Source: Auanema rhodensis (Eukaryota; Nematoda; Chromadorea; Rhabditida; Rhabditidae). From it: DNA of 64,000 bases. A program made the position numbers and the translations under genes. Shown piece after piece: positions 52,572 to 64,000 of this stretch (position 1 is the first letter of the stretch; each line of letters begins with the position of its first letter). Below the pieces are notes generated by a model, which saw nothing but the letters and a program-made list of their open reading frames with translations, was not told where the DNA came from and ran no database searches. The stretch spans positions 1,674,001-1,738,000 of the forward strand of contig OZ059895.1 in assembly GCA_964057225.1 (NCBI GenBank), given 5' to 3'.

Positions 52572-53974
52572 AATGTTGAGTGTACATGGAAACTCAACAT
52601 ACACTAATGCATCATTTTTCAAACGATCATAACTAATTTTTGTATCAAGCGTTTCTCAATGTAGTATAGTGCATTCGATGCCGATTTTTAAGCTGCGTCG
52701 ATCTGTGTTATCAGATTTGCGCTAGCTTAAAAATGCACCGAGATATCAACTGATATAAGTTCACACTTATATCCTCGATTTTCACCCTGAAGAATTAATT
52801 TTTTCGTTGAATAACATTGTCTATCGTCTTTGCCTTGAAAAATGGAATCTAAAAACATCTACTTTTTGCTAAATTATTTTGAAATTTTTCGAAAAAATTT
52901 TTGTCAAAATGTTTTTGGAAGCAATGTTGAGTGTACATGGAAACTCAACATACACTAATGCATCATTTTTCAAACAATCATAACTAATTTTTGTATCAAG
53001 CGTTTCTCAATGTAGTATAGTGCATTCGATGCGGATTTTTAAGCTGCGTCGATCTGTGTTATCAGATTTGCGCTAGCTTAAAAATGCACCGAGATATCAA
53101 CTGATATAAGTTCACACTTATATCCTCGATTTTCACCCTGAAGAATTAATTTTTTCGTTGAATAACATTGTCCATCGTCTTTGCCTTGAAAAATGGAATC
53201 TAAAAACATCTACTTTTTGCTAAATTATTTTGAAATTTTTCGAAAAAATTTTTGTCAAAATGTTTTTGGAAGCAATGTTGAGTGTACATGAAAACTCAAC
53301 ATACACTAATGCATCATTTTTCAAACGATCATAACTAATTTTTATATTAGCTTTTCTCAATGTAGTATAGTGCATTCGATGCGGATTTTTAAGCTGCGTC
53401 GATCTGTGTTATCAGATTTGCGCTAGCTTTAAAATGCACCGAGATATCAACTGATATAAGTTCACACTTATATCCTCGATTTTCACCCTGAAGAATTAAT
53501 TTTTTCGTTGAATAACATTGTCCATCGTCTTTGCCTTGAAAAATGGAATCTAAAAACATCTACTTTTTGCTAAATTATTTTGAAATTTTTCGAAAAAATT
53601 TTTGTCAAAATGTTTTTGGAAGCAATGTTGAGTGTACATGGAAACTCAACATACACTAATGCATCATTTTTCAAACGATCATAACTAATTTTTGTATCAA
53701 GCGTTTCTCGATGTAGTATAGTGCATTCGATGCGGATTTTTAAGCTGCGTCGATCTGTGTTATCAGATTTGCGCTAGCTTAAAAATGCACCGAGATATCA
53801 ACTGATATAAGTTCACACTTATATCCTCGATTTTCACCCTGAAGAATTAATTTTTTCGTTGAATAACATTGTCCATCGTCTTTGCCTTGAAAAATGGAAT
53901 CTAAAAACATCTACTTTTTGCTAAATTATTTTGAAATTTTTCGAAAAAATTTTTGTCAAAATGTTTTTGGAAGC
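52572..53974 (+). repeat. Four transition monomers
   Basis: Starts are 52572 (GATGCCG), 52923 (AAACAATC with GTATCAAGCG and TCTCAATG), 53274 (350 bp, CATGAAAAC, TTTATATTAGC, CTTTAAAATG) and 53624 (TCTCGATG). The monomer at 53274 is the last in the window with the 1-bp deletion. No repeated order is visible. Confidence 0.75.
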
Positions 53975-56082
53975 AATGTTCAGTGTACATGGAAACTCAA
54001 CATACACTAATGCATCATTTTTCAAACGATCATAACTAATTTTTGTATCAAGCGTTTCTCGATGTAGTATAGTGCATTCGATGCGGATTTTTAAGCTGCG
54101 TCGATCTGTGTTATCAGATTTGCGCTAACTTAAAAATGCACCGAGATATCAACTGATATAAGTTCACACTTATATCCTCGATTTTCATCCTGAAGAATTA
54201 ATTTTTTCGTTGAATAACATTGTCTATCGTCTTTGCCTTGAAAAATGGAATCTAAAAACATCTACTTTTTGCTAAATTATTTTGAAATTTTTCGAAAAAA
54301 TTTTTGTCAAAATGTTTTTGGAAGCAATGTTGAGTGTACATGGAAACTCAACATACACTAATGCATCATTTTTCAAACAATCATAACTAATTTGTGTATT
54401 AAGCGTTTCTCAATGTAGTATAGTGCATTCGATGCGGATTTTTAAGCTGCGGCGATCTGTGTTATCAGATTTGCGCTAACTTAAAAATGCACCGAGATAT
54501 CAACTGATATAAGTTCACACTTATATCCTCGATTTTCATCCTGAAGAATTAATTTTTTCGTTGAATAACATTGTCTATCGTCTTTGCCTTGAAAAATGGA
54601 ATCTAAAAACATCTACTTTTTGCTAAATTATTTTGAAATTTTTCGAAAAAATTTTTTGTCAAAATGTTTTTGGAAGCAATGTTGAGTGTACATGGAGACT
54701 CAACATACACTAATGCATCATTTTTCAAACAATCATAACTAATTTTTGTATCAAGCGTTTCTCGATGTAGTATAGTGCATTCGATGCGGATTTTTAAGCT
54801 GCGTCGATCTGTGTTATCAGATTTGCGCTAGCTTAAAAATGCACCGAGATATCAACTGATATAAGTTCACACTTATATCCTCGATTTTCACCCTGAAGAA
54901 TTAATTTTTTCGTTGAATAACATTGTCCATCGTCTTTGCCTTGAAAAATGGAATCTAAAAACATCTACTTTTTGCTAAATTATTTTGAAATTTTTCGAAA
55001 AAATTTTTGTCAAAATGTTTTTGGAAGCAATGTTCAGTGTACATGGAAACTCAACATACACTAATGCATCATTTTTCAAACGATCATAACTAATTTTTGT
55101 ATCAAGCGTTTCTCGATGTAGTATAGTGCATTCGATGCGGATTTTTAAGCTGCGTCGATCTGTGTTATCAGATTTGCGCTAACTTAAAAATGCACCGAGA
55201 TATCAACTGATATAAGTTCACACTTATATCCTCGATTTTCATCCTGAAGAATTAATTTTTTCGTTGAATAACATTGTCTATCGTCTTTGCCTTGAAAAAT
55301 GGAATCTAAAAACATCTACTTTTTGCTAAATTATTTTGAAATTTTTCGAAAAAATTTTTGTCAAAATGTTTTTGGAAGCAATGTTGAGTGTACATGGAAA
55401 CTCAACATACACTAATGCATCATTTTTCAAACAATCATAACTAATTTGTGTATTAAGCGTTTCTCAATGTAGTATAGTGCATTCGATGCGGATTTTTAAG
55501 CTGCGGCGATCTGTGTTATCAGATTTGCGCTAACTTAAAAATGCACCGAGATATCAACTGATATAAGTTCACACTTATATCCTCGATTTTCATCCTGAAG
55601 AATTAATTTTTTCGTTGAATAACATTGTCTATCGTCTTTGCCTTGAAAAATGGAATCTAAAAACATCTACTTTTTGCTAAATTATTTTGAAATTTTTCGA
55701 AAAAATTTTTTGTCAAAATGTTTTTGGAAGCAATGTTGAGTGTACATGGAGACTCAACATACACTAATGCATCATTTTTCAAACAATCATAACTAATTTT
55801 TGTATCAAGCGTTTCTCGATGTAGTATAGTGCATTCGATGCGGATTTTTAAGCTGCGTCGATCTGTGTTATCAGATTTGCGCTAGCTTAAAAATGCACCG
55901 AGATATCAACTGATATAAGTTCACACTTATATCCTCGATTTTCACCCTGAAGAATTAATTTTTTCGTTGAATAACATTGTTCATCGTCTTTGCCTTGAAA
56001 AATGGAATCTAAAAACATCTACTTTTTGCTAAATTATTTTGAAATTTTTCGAAAAAATTTTTGTCAAAATGTTTTTGGAAGC
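53975..56082 (+). repeat. 1054-bp trimer, two copies
   Basis: Copies start at 53975 and 55029. Order: GTTCAGTG head with TCTCGATG, GCTAACTT and TCATCCTG; a 352-bp monomer with AATTTGTG, GCGGCGATC, GCTAACTT, TCATCCTG and an extra T; then CATGGAGACTC with TCTCGATG. The same trimer stands alone at 44154-45207, 9821 bp upstream of the first copy. The last monomer of copy 2 has a private ATTGTTCATC. Confidence 0.9.
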
Positions 56083-59000
56083 AATGTTGAGTGTACATGG
56101 AAACTCAACATACACTAATGCATCATTTTTCAAACAATCATAACTTATTTGTGTATTAAGCGTTTCTCAATGTAGTATAGTGCATTCGATGCGGATTTTT
56201 AAGCTGCGTCGATCTGTGTTATCAGATTTGCGCTAGCTTAAAAATGCACCGAGATATCAACTGATATAAGTTCACACTTATATCCTCGATTTTCACCCTG
56301 AAGAATTAATTTTTTCGTTGAATAACATTGTCTATCGTCTTTGCCTTGAAAAATGGAATCTAAAAACATCTACTTTTTGCTAAATTATTTTGAAATTTTT
56401 CGAAAAAATGTTTGTCAAAATGTTTTTGGAAGCAATGTTGAGTGTACATGGAAACTCAACATACACTAATGCATCATTTTTCAAACAATCATAACTAATT
56501 TTTGTATCAAGCGTTTCTCGATGTAGTATAGTGCATTCGATGCGGATTTTTAAGCTGCGTCGATCTGTGTTATCAGATTTGCGCTAGCTTAAAAATGCAC
56601 CGAGATATCAACTGATATAAGTTCACACTTATATCCTCGATTTTCACCCTGAAGAATTAATTTTTTCGTTGAATAACATTGTCCATCGTCTTTGCCTTCA
56701 AAAATGGAATCTAAAAACATCTACTTTTTGCTAAATTATTTTGAAATTTTTCGAAAAAATTTTTGTCAAAATGTTTTTGGAAGCAATGTTGAGTGTACAT
56801 GGAAACTCAACATACACTAATGCATCATTTTTCAAACAATCATAACTAATTTGTGTATTAAGCGTTTCTCAATGTAGTATAGTGCATTCGATGCGGATTT
56901 TTAAGCTGCGGCGATCTGTGTTATCAGATTTGCGCTAACTTAAAAATGCACCGAGATATCAACTGATATAAGTTCACACTTATATCCTCGATTTTCATCC
57001 TGAAGAATTAATTTTTTCGTTGAATAACATTGTCCATCGTCTTTGCCTTGAAAAATGGAATCTAAAAACATCTACTTTTTGCTAAATTATTTTGAAATTT
57101 TTCGAAAAAATTTTTGTCAAAATGTTTTTGGAAGCAATGTTGAGTGTACATGGAAACTCAACATACACTAATGCATCATTTTTCAAACGATCATAACTAA
57201 TTTTTGTATCAAGCGTTTCTCGATGTAGTATAGTGCATTCGATGCGGATTTTTAAGCTGCGTCGATCTGTGTTATCAGATTTGCGCTAGCTTAAAAATGC
57301 ACCGAGATATCAACTGATATAAGTTCACACTTATATCCTCGATTTTCACCCTGAAGAATTAATTTTTTCGTTGAATAACATTGTCCATCGTCTTTGCCTT
57401 GAAAAATGGAATCTAAAAACATCTACTTTTTGCTAAATTATTTTGAAATTTTTCGAAAAAATTTTTGTCAAAATGTTTTTGGAAGCAATGTTGAGTGTAC
57501 ATGGAAACTCAACATACACTAATGCATCATTTTTCAAACAATCATAACTAATTTGTGTATTAAGCGTTTCTCAATGTAGTATAGTGCATTCGATGCGGAT
57601 TTTTAAGCTGCGGCGATCTGTGTTATCAGATTTGCGCTAACTTAAAAATGCACCGAGATATCAACTGATATAAGTTCACACTTATATCCTCGATTTTCAT
57701 CCTGAAGAATTAATTTTTTCGTTGAATAACATTGTCTATCGTCTTTGCCTTGAAAAATGGAATCTAAAAACATCTACTTTTTGCTAAATTATTTTGAAAT
57801 TTTTCGAAAAAATTTTTTGTCAAAATGTTTTTGGAAGCAATGTTGAGTGTACATGGAGACTCAACATACACTAATGCATCATTTTTCAAACAATCATAAC
57901 TAATTTTTGTATCAAGCGTTTCTCGATGTAGTATAGTGCATTCGATGCGGATTTTTAAGCTGCGTCGATCTGTGTTATCAGATTTGCGCTAGCTTAAAAA
58001 TGCACCGAGATATCAACTGATATAAGTTCACACTTATATCCTCGATTTTCACCCTGAAGAATTAATTTTTTCGTTGAATAACATTGTTCATCGTCTTTGC
58101 CTTGAAAAATGAAATCTAAAAACATCTACTTTTTGCTAAATTATTTTGAAATTTTTCGAAAAAATTTTTGTCAAAATGTTTTTGGAAGCAATGTTGAGTG
58201 TACATGGAAACTCAACATACACTAATGCATCATTTTTCAAACAATCATAACTTATTTGTGTATTAAGCGTTTCTCAATGTAGTATAGTGCATTCGATGCG
58301 GATTTTTAAGCTGCGTCGATCTGTGTTATCAGATTTGCGCTAGCTTAAAAATGCACCGAGATATCAACTGATATAAGTTCACACTTATATCCTCGATTTT
58401 CACCCTGAAGAATTAATTTTTTCGTTGAATAACATTGTCTATCGTCTTTGCCTTGAAAAATGGAATCTAAAAACATCTACTTTTTGCTAAATTATTTTGA
58501 AATTTTTCGAAAAAATTTTTGTCAAAATGTTTTTGGAAGCAATGTTGAGTGTACATGGAAACTCAACATACACTAATGCATCATTTTTCAAACAATCATA
58601 ACTAATTTTTGTATCAAGCGTTTCTCGATGTAGTATAGTGCATTCGATGCGGATTTTTAAGCTGCGTCGATCTGTGTTATCAGATTTGCGCTAGCTTAAA
58701 AATGCACCGAGATATCAACTGATATAAGTTCACACTTATATCCTCGATTTTCACCCTGAAGAATTAATTTTTTCGTTGAATAACATTGTCCATCGTCTTT
58801 GCCTTCAAAAATGGAATCTAAAAACATCTACTTTTTGCTAAATTATTTTGAAATTTTTCGAAAAAATTTTTGTCAAAATGTTTTTGGAAGCAATGTTGAG
58901 TGTACATGGAAACTCAACATACACTAATGCATCATTTTTCAAACAATCATAACTAATTTGTGTATTAAGCGTTTCTCAATGTAGTATAGTGCATTCGATG

Positions 59001-59944
59001 CGGATTTTTAAGCTGCGGCGATCTGTGTTATCAGATTTGCGCTAACTTAAAAATGCACCGAGATATCAACTGATATAAGTTCACACTTATATCCTCGATT
59101 TTCATCCTGAAGAATTAATTTTTTCGTTGAATAACATTGTCCATCGTCTTTGCCTTGAAAAATGGAATCTAAAAACATCTACTTTTTGCTAAATTATTTT
59201 GAAATTTTTCGAAAAAATTTTTGTCAAAATGTTTTTGGAAGCAATGTTGAGTGTACATGGAAACTCAACATACACTAATGCATCATTTTTCAAACGATCA
59301 TAACTAATTTTTGTATCAAGCGTTTCTCGATGTAGTATAGTGCATTCGATGCGGATTTTTAAGCTGCGTCGATCTGTGTTATCAGATTTGCGCTAGCTTA
59401 AAAATGCACCGAGATATCAACTGATATAAGTTCACACTTATATCCTCGATTTTCACCCTGAAGAATTAATTTTTTCGTTGAATAACATTGTCCATCGTCT
59501 TTGCCTTGAAAAATGGAATCTAAAAACATCTACTTTTTGCTAAATTATTTTGAAATTTTTCGAAAAAATTTTTGTTAAAATGTTTTTGGAAGCAATGTTG
59601 AGTGTACATGGAAACTCAACATACACTAATGCATCATTTTTCAAACAATCATAACTTATTTGTGTATTAAGCGTTTCTCAATGTAGTATAGTGCATTCGA
59701 TGCGGATTTTTAAGCTGCGTCGATCTGTGTTATCAGATTTGCGCTAGCTTAAAAATGCACCGAGATATCAACTGATATAAGTTCACACTTATATCCTCGA
59801 TTTTCACCCTGAAGAATTAATTTTTTCGTTGAATAACATTGTCTATCGTCTTTGCCTTGAAAAATGGAATCTAAAAACATCTACTTTTTGCTAAATTATT
59901 TTGAAAATTTTCGAAAAAATTTTTGTCAAAATGTTTTTGGAAGC
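55732..59944 (+). repeat. 6-monomer higher-order repeat (2107 bp), two copies
   Basis: Copy 1 starts at 55732, 56083, 56434, 56785, 57136 and 57487. Copy 2 starts at 57839, 58190, 58541, 58892, 59243 and 59594. Shared order: CATGGAGACTC with ATTGTTCATC; AACTTATTTGTG; TCTCGATG with CCTTCAAAAATGG; GCGGCG; AAACGATC with TCTCGATG. The sixth member differs: GCGGCG and 352 bp at 57487, AACTTATTTGTG at 59594. Single-copy changes: AAAAAATGTTTGTC (56083), ATGAAATC (57839), TTGTTAAAATG (59243) and GAAAATTTTCG (59594). The first monomer also ends the preceding trimer. Confidence 0.87.
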
Positions 59945-62752
59945 AATGTTGAGTGTACATGGAAACTCAACATACACTAATGCATCATTTTTCAAACAAT
60001 CATAACTAATTTTTGTATCAAGCGTTTCTCGATGTAGTATAGTGCATTCGATGCGGATTTTTAAGCTGCGTCGATCTGTGTTATCAGATTTGCGCTAGCT
60101 TAAAAATGCACCGAGATATCAACTGATATAAGTTCACACTTATATCCTCGATTTTCACCCTGAAGAATTAATTTTTTCGTTGAATAACATTGTCCATCGT
60201 CTTTGCCTTCAAAAATGGAATCTAAAAACATCTACGTTTTGCTAAATTATTTTGAAATTTTTCGAAAAAATTTTTGTCAAAATGTTTTTGGAAGCAATGT
60301 TGAGTGTACATGGAAACTCAACATACACTAATGCATCATTTTTCAAACAATCATAACTTATTTGTGTATTAAGCGTTTCTCAATGTAGTATAGTGCATTC
60401 GATGCGGATTTTTAAGCTGCGTCGATCTGTGTTATCAGATTCGCGCTAGCTTAAAAATGCACCGAGATATCAACTGATATAAGTTCACACTTATATCCTC
60501 GATTTTCACCCTGAAGAATTAATTTTTTCGTTGAATAACATTGTCCATCGTCTTTGCCTTGAAAAATGGAATCTAAAAACATCTACTTTTTGCTAAATTA
60601 TTTTGAAATTTTTCGAAAAAATTTTTGTCAAAATGTTTTTAGAAGCAATGTTGAGTGTACATGGAAACTCAACATACACTAATGCATCATTTTTCAAACA
60701 ATCATAACTAATTTGTGTATTAAGCGTTTCTCGATGTAGTATAGTGCATTCGATGCGGATTTTTAAGCTGCGTCGATCTGTGTTATCAGATTTGCGCTAG
60801 CTTAAAAATGCACCGAGATATCAACTGATATATGTTCACACTTATATCCTCGATTTTCACCCTGAAGAATTAATTTTTTCGTTGAATAACATTGTCCATC
60901 GTCTTTGCCTTGAAAAATGGAATCTAAAAACATCTACTTTTTGCTAAATTATTTTGAAATTTTTCGAAAAAATTTTTGTCAAAATGTTTTTGGAAGCAAT
61001 GTTGAGTGTACATGGAAACTCAACATACACTAATGCATCATTTTTCAAACAATCATAACTAATTTGTGTATTAAGCGTTTCTCAATGTAGTACAGTGCAT
61101 TCGATGCGGATTTTTAAGCTGCGGCGATCTGTGTTATCAGATTTGCGCTAACTTAAAAATGCACCGAGATATCAACTGATATAAGTTCACACTTATATCC
61201 TCGATTTTCATCCTGAAGAATTAATTTTTTCGTTGAATAACATTGTCCATCGTCTTTGCCTTGAAAAATGGAATCTAAAAACATCTACTTTTTGCTAAAT
61301 TATTTTGAAATTTTTCGAAAAAATTTTTGTCAAAATGTTTTTGGAAGCAATGTTGAGTGTACATGGAGACTCAACATACACTAATGCATCATTTTTCAAA
61401 CAATCATAACTAATTTTTGTATCAAGCGTTTCTCGATGTAGTATAGTGCATTCGATGCGGATTTTTAAGCTGCGTCGATCTGTGTTATCAGATTTGCGCT
61501 AGCTTAAAAATGCACCGAGATATCAACTGATATAAGTTCACACTTATATCCTCGATTTTCACCCTGAAGAATTAATTTTTTCGTTGAATAACATTGTCCA
61601 TCGTCTTTGCCTTCAAAAATGGAATCTAAAAACATCTACGTTTTGCTAAATTATTTTGAAATTTTTCGAAAAAATTTTTGTCAAAATGTTTTTGGAAGCA
61701 ATGTTGAGTGTACATGGAAACTCAACATACACTAATGCATCATTTTTCAAACAATCATAACTTATTTGTGTATTAAGCGTTTCTCAATGTAGTATAGTGC
61801 ATTCGATGCGGATTTTTAAGCTGCGTCGATCTGTGTTATCAGATTCGCGCTAGCTTAAAAATGCACCGAGATATCAACTGATATAAGTTCACACTTATAT
61901 CCTCGATTTTCACCCTGAAGAATTAATTTTTTCGTTGAATAACATTGTCCATCGTCTTTGCCTTGAAAAATGGAATCTAAAAACATCTACTTTTTGCTAA
62001 ATTATTTTGAAATTTTTCGAAAAAATTTTTGTCAAAATGTTTTTAGAAGCAATGTTGAGTGTACATGGAAACTCAACATACACTAATGCATCATTTTTCA
62101 AACAATCATAACTAATTTGTGTATTAAGCGTTTCTCGATGTAGTATAGTGCATTCGATGCGGATTTTTAAGCTGCGTCGATCTGTGTTATCAGATTTGCG
62201 CTAGCTTAAAAATGCACCGAGATATCAACTGATATATGTTCACACTTATATCCTCGATTTTCACCCTGAAGAATTAATTTTTTCGTTGAATAACATTGTC
62301 CATCGTCTTTGCCTTGAAAAATGGAATCTAAAAACATCTACTTTTTGCTAAATTATTTTGAAATTTTTCGAAAAAATTTTTGTCAAAATGTTTTTGGAAG
62401 CAATGTTGAGTGTACATGGAAACTCAACATACACTAATGCATCATTTTTCAAACAATCATAACTAATTTGTGTATTAAGCGTTTCTCAATGTAGTACAGT
62501 GCATTCGATGCGGATTTTTAAGCTGCGGCGATCTGTGTTATCAGATTTGCGCTAACTTAAAAATGCACCGAGATATCAACTGATATAAGTTCACACTTAT
62601 ATCCTCGATTTTCATCCTGAAGAATTAATTTTTTCGTTGAATAACATTGTCCATCGTCTTTGCCTTGAAAAATGGAATCTAAAAACATCTACTTTTTGCT
62701 AAATTATTTTGAAATTTTTCGAAAAAATTTTTGTCAAAATGTTTTTGGAAGC
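59945..62752 (+). repeat. 4-monomer higher-order repeat, two copies (1404 bp each)
   Basis: Copies start at 59945 and 61349. Order: TCTCGATG with CCTTCAAAAATGG and CTACGTTTTGC; AACTTATTTGTG with GATTCGCGC and TTTTTAGAAGC; AATTTGTG with TCTCGATG and GATATATGTTCAC; AATTTGTG with TAGTACAGTG, GCGGCG, GCTAACTT and TCATCCTG. Four otherwise rare changes are shared, which supports a recent duplication. The first members differ in GGAAACTC (59945) against GGAGACTC (61349). Confidence 0.9.
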
Positions 62753-64000
62753 AATGTTGAGTGTACATGGAGACTCAACATACACTAATGCATCATTTTT
62801 CAAACAATCATAACTAATTTTTGTATCAAGCGTTTCTCGATGTAGTATAGTGCATTCGATGCGGATTTTTAAGCTGCGTCGATCTGTGTTATCAGATTTG
62901 CGCTAGCTTAAAAATGCACCGAGATATCAACTGATATAAGTTCACACTTATATCCTCGATTTTCACCCTGAAGAATTGATTTTTTCGTTGAATAACATTG
63001 TCCATCGTCTTTGCCTTGAAAAATGGAATCTAAAAACATCTACTTTTTGCTAAATTATTTTGAAATTTTTCGAAAAAATTTTTGTCAAAATGTTTTTGGA
63101 AGCAATGTTGAGTGTACATGGAAACTCAACATACACTAATGCATCATTTTTCAAACAATCATAACTAATTTGTGTATTAAGCGTTTCTCAATGTAGTACA
63201 GTGCATTCGATGCGGATTTTTAAGCTGCGGCGATCTGTGTTATCAGATTTGCGCTAACTTAAAAATGCACCGAGATATCAACTGATATAAGTTCACACTT
63301 ATATCCTCGATTTTCATCCTGAAGAATTAATTTTTTCGTTGAATAACATTGTCCATCGTCTTTGCCTTGAAAAATGGAATCTAAAAACATCTACTTTTTG
63401 CTAAATTATTTTGAAATTTTTCGAAAAAATTTTTGTCAAAATGTTTTTGGAAGCAATGTTGAGTGTACATGGAAACTCAACATACACTAATGCATCATTT
63501 TTCAAACAATCATAACTAATTTGTGTATTAAGCGTTTCTCAATGTAGTATAGTGCATTCGATGCGGATTTTTAAGCTGCGTCGATCTGTGTTATCAGATT
63601 TGCGCTAGCTTAAAAATGCACCGAGATATCAACTGATATAAGTTCACACTTATATCCTCGATTTTCACCCTGAAGAATTAATTTTTTCGTTGAATAACAT
63701 TGTCCATCGTCTTTGCCTTCAAAAATGGAATCTAAAAACATCTACGTTTTGCTAAATTATTTTGAAATTTTTCGAAAAAATTTTTGTCAAAATGTTTTTG
63801 GAAGCAATGTTGAGTGTACATGGAAACTCAACATACACTAATGCATCATTTTTCAAACAATCATAACTTATTTGTGTATTAAGCGTTTCTCAATGTAGTA
63901 TAGTGCATTCGATGCGGATTTTTAAGCTGCGTCGATCTGTGTTATCAGATTCGCGCTAGCTTAAAAATGCACCGAGATATCAACTGATATAAGTTCACAC
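62753..64000 (+). repeat. Right-edge monomers, array continues
   Basis: Starts are 62753 (GGAGACTC, TCTCGATG, GAATTGATT), 63104 (TAGTACAGTG, GCGGCG), 63455 (CCTTCAAAA with CTACGTTTTGC) and 63806 (AACTTATTTGTG, GATTCGCGC; the first 195 bp only). The pair 63455/63806 resembles 61349/61700, displaced by six monomers (2106 bp). The window ends inside a monomer, so the satellite extends further right. Confidence 0.9.

Larger units (their letters stand above)
1..64000. repeat. 351-bp satellite DNA array filling the window
   Basis: The same AT-rich unit recurs head-to-tail throughout. Starts of AATGTTGAG at 1, 352, 703 and 1054 fix the 351-bp period, and from 1691 the phase can be followed without a break to 63806. 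I count 180 complete direct monomers: 156 of 351 bp, 19 of 350, four of 352 and one of 354. The first copy has 110 G+C of 351 (31%). Neighbouring copies differ at only a few positions. No unique DNA, gene or mobile element interrupts the array. Its scale and homogeneity suggest centromeric or pericentromeric heterochromatin of a eukaryote, which is inference. The family is not recognised, and orientation + is arbitrary. Confidence 0.98.

Noticed and set aside
1-64000. CRISPR-like or bacterial repeat array
   Set aside because: The unit is 351 bp with no distinct spacers; the whole unit repeats. No associated genes are present.
1-64000. Transposon, LTR, tRNA-derived SINE or telomere repeat inside the array
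   Set aside because: The phase of the 351-bp unit is continuous apart from the inversion and 1-3 bp length changes, leaving no room for an insertion. No tRNA B-box-like motif or telomeric run was seen.

Overview
The whole 64,000-base window is one block of tandemly repeated, AT-rich satellite DNA. The monomer is 351 bp and about 31% G+C (110 of 351 bases in the first copy). With the unit counted from AATGTTGAGTG at base 1, I can follow it from end to end: 180 complete direct-orientation monomers, one inverted monomer near the left end, and partial units at the inversion and at the right edge. By reading, 156 monomers are 351 bp, 19 are 350, four are 352 and one is 354. These lengths account exactly for the distance from 1691 to 63806. 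I see no protein gene, RNA gene, transposable element or unique spacer. The few open frames of 65-75 codons are by-products of the repeat.

The organism is a eukaryote. Such a long homogeneous array is typical of centromeric or pericentromeric heterochromatin. Monomer size, AT content and A/T tracts would suit an insect (tenebrionid beetles carry satellites of about 360 bp), but I do not recognise this family, so that is inference only.

Layout. 1-1092: an outlying subfamily (TGTCTTAT at monomer positions 133-140). 1093-1458: an inverted monomer with a 15-bp terminal overlap. 1459-10114: an 8-monomer higher-order repeat (2808 bp) in two copies, then a 4-monomer repeat (1404 bp) in two copies. 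10115-23455: dimers, trimers and tetramers of types called here X, Y, Z and V. 23456-41346: units of six, eight and three monomers, with a 1-bp-deleted 350-bp lineage. 40996-53974: a 2.8-kb block repeated 4212 bp away, then 1052-bp trimers and 701-bp dimers. 53975-64000: trimers, hexamers and tetramers built around a GCGGCG / GCTAACTT / TCATCCTG subfamily.

Each monomer carries three clear dyad symmetries (positions 2-29, 113-163 and 181-202), a short GCAT-TCG-ATGC hairpin (100-110) and an A/T palindrome around TTCGAA (314-325). Monomer positions in this annotation count from AATGTTGAGTG = 1; 15032-15382 serves as the reference copy. The pattern of nested local repeats, hybrid monomers and regional subfamilies is what repeated unequal exchange and gene conversion would leave. 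No multi-gene system is present; the interest lies in the architecture of the array.
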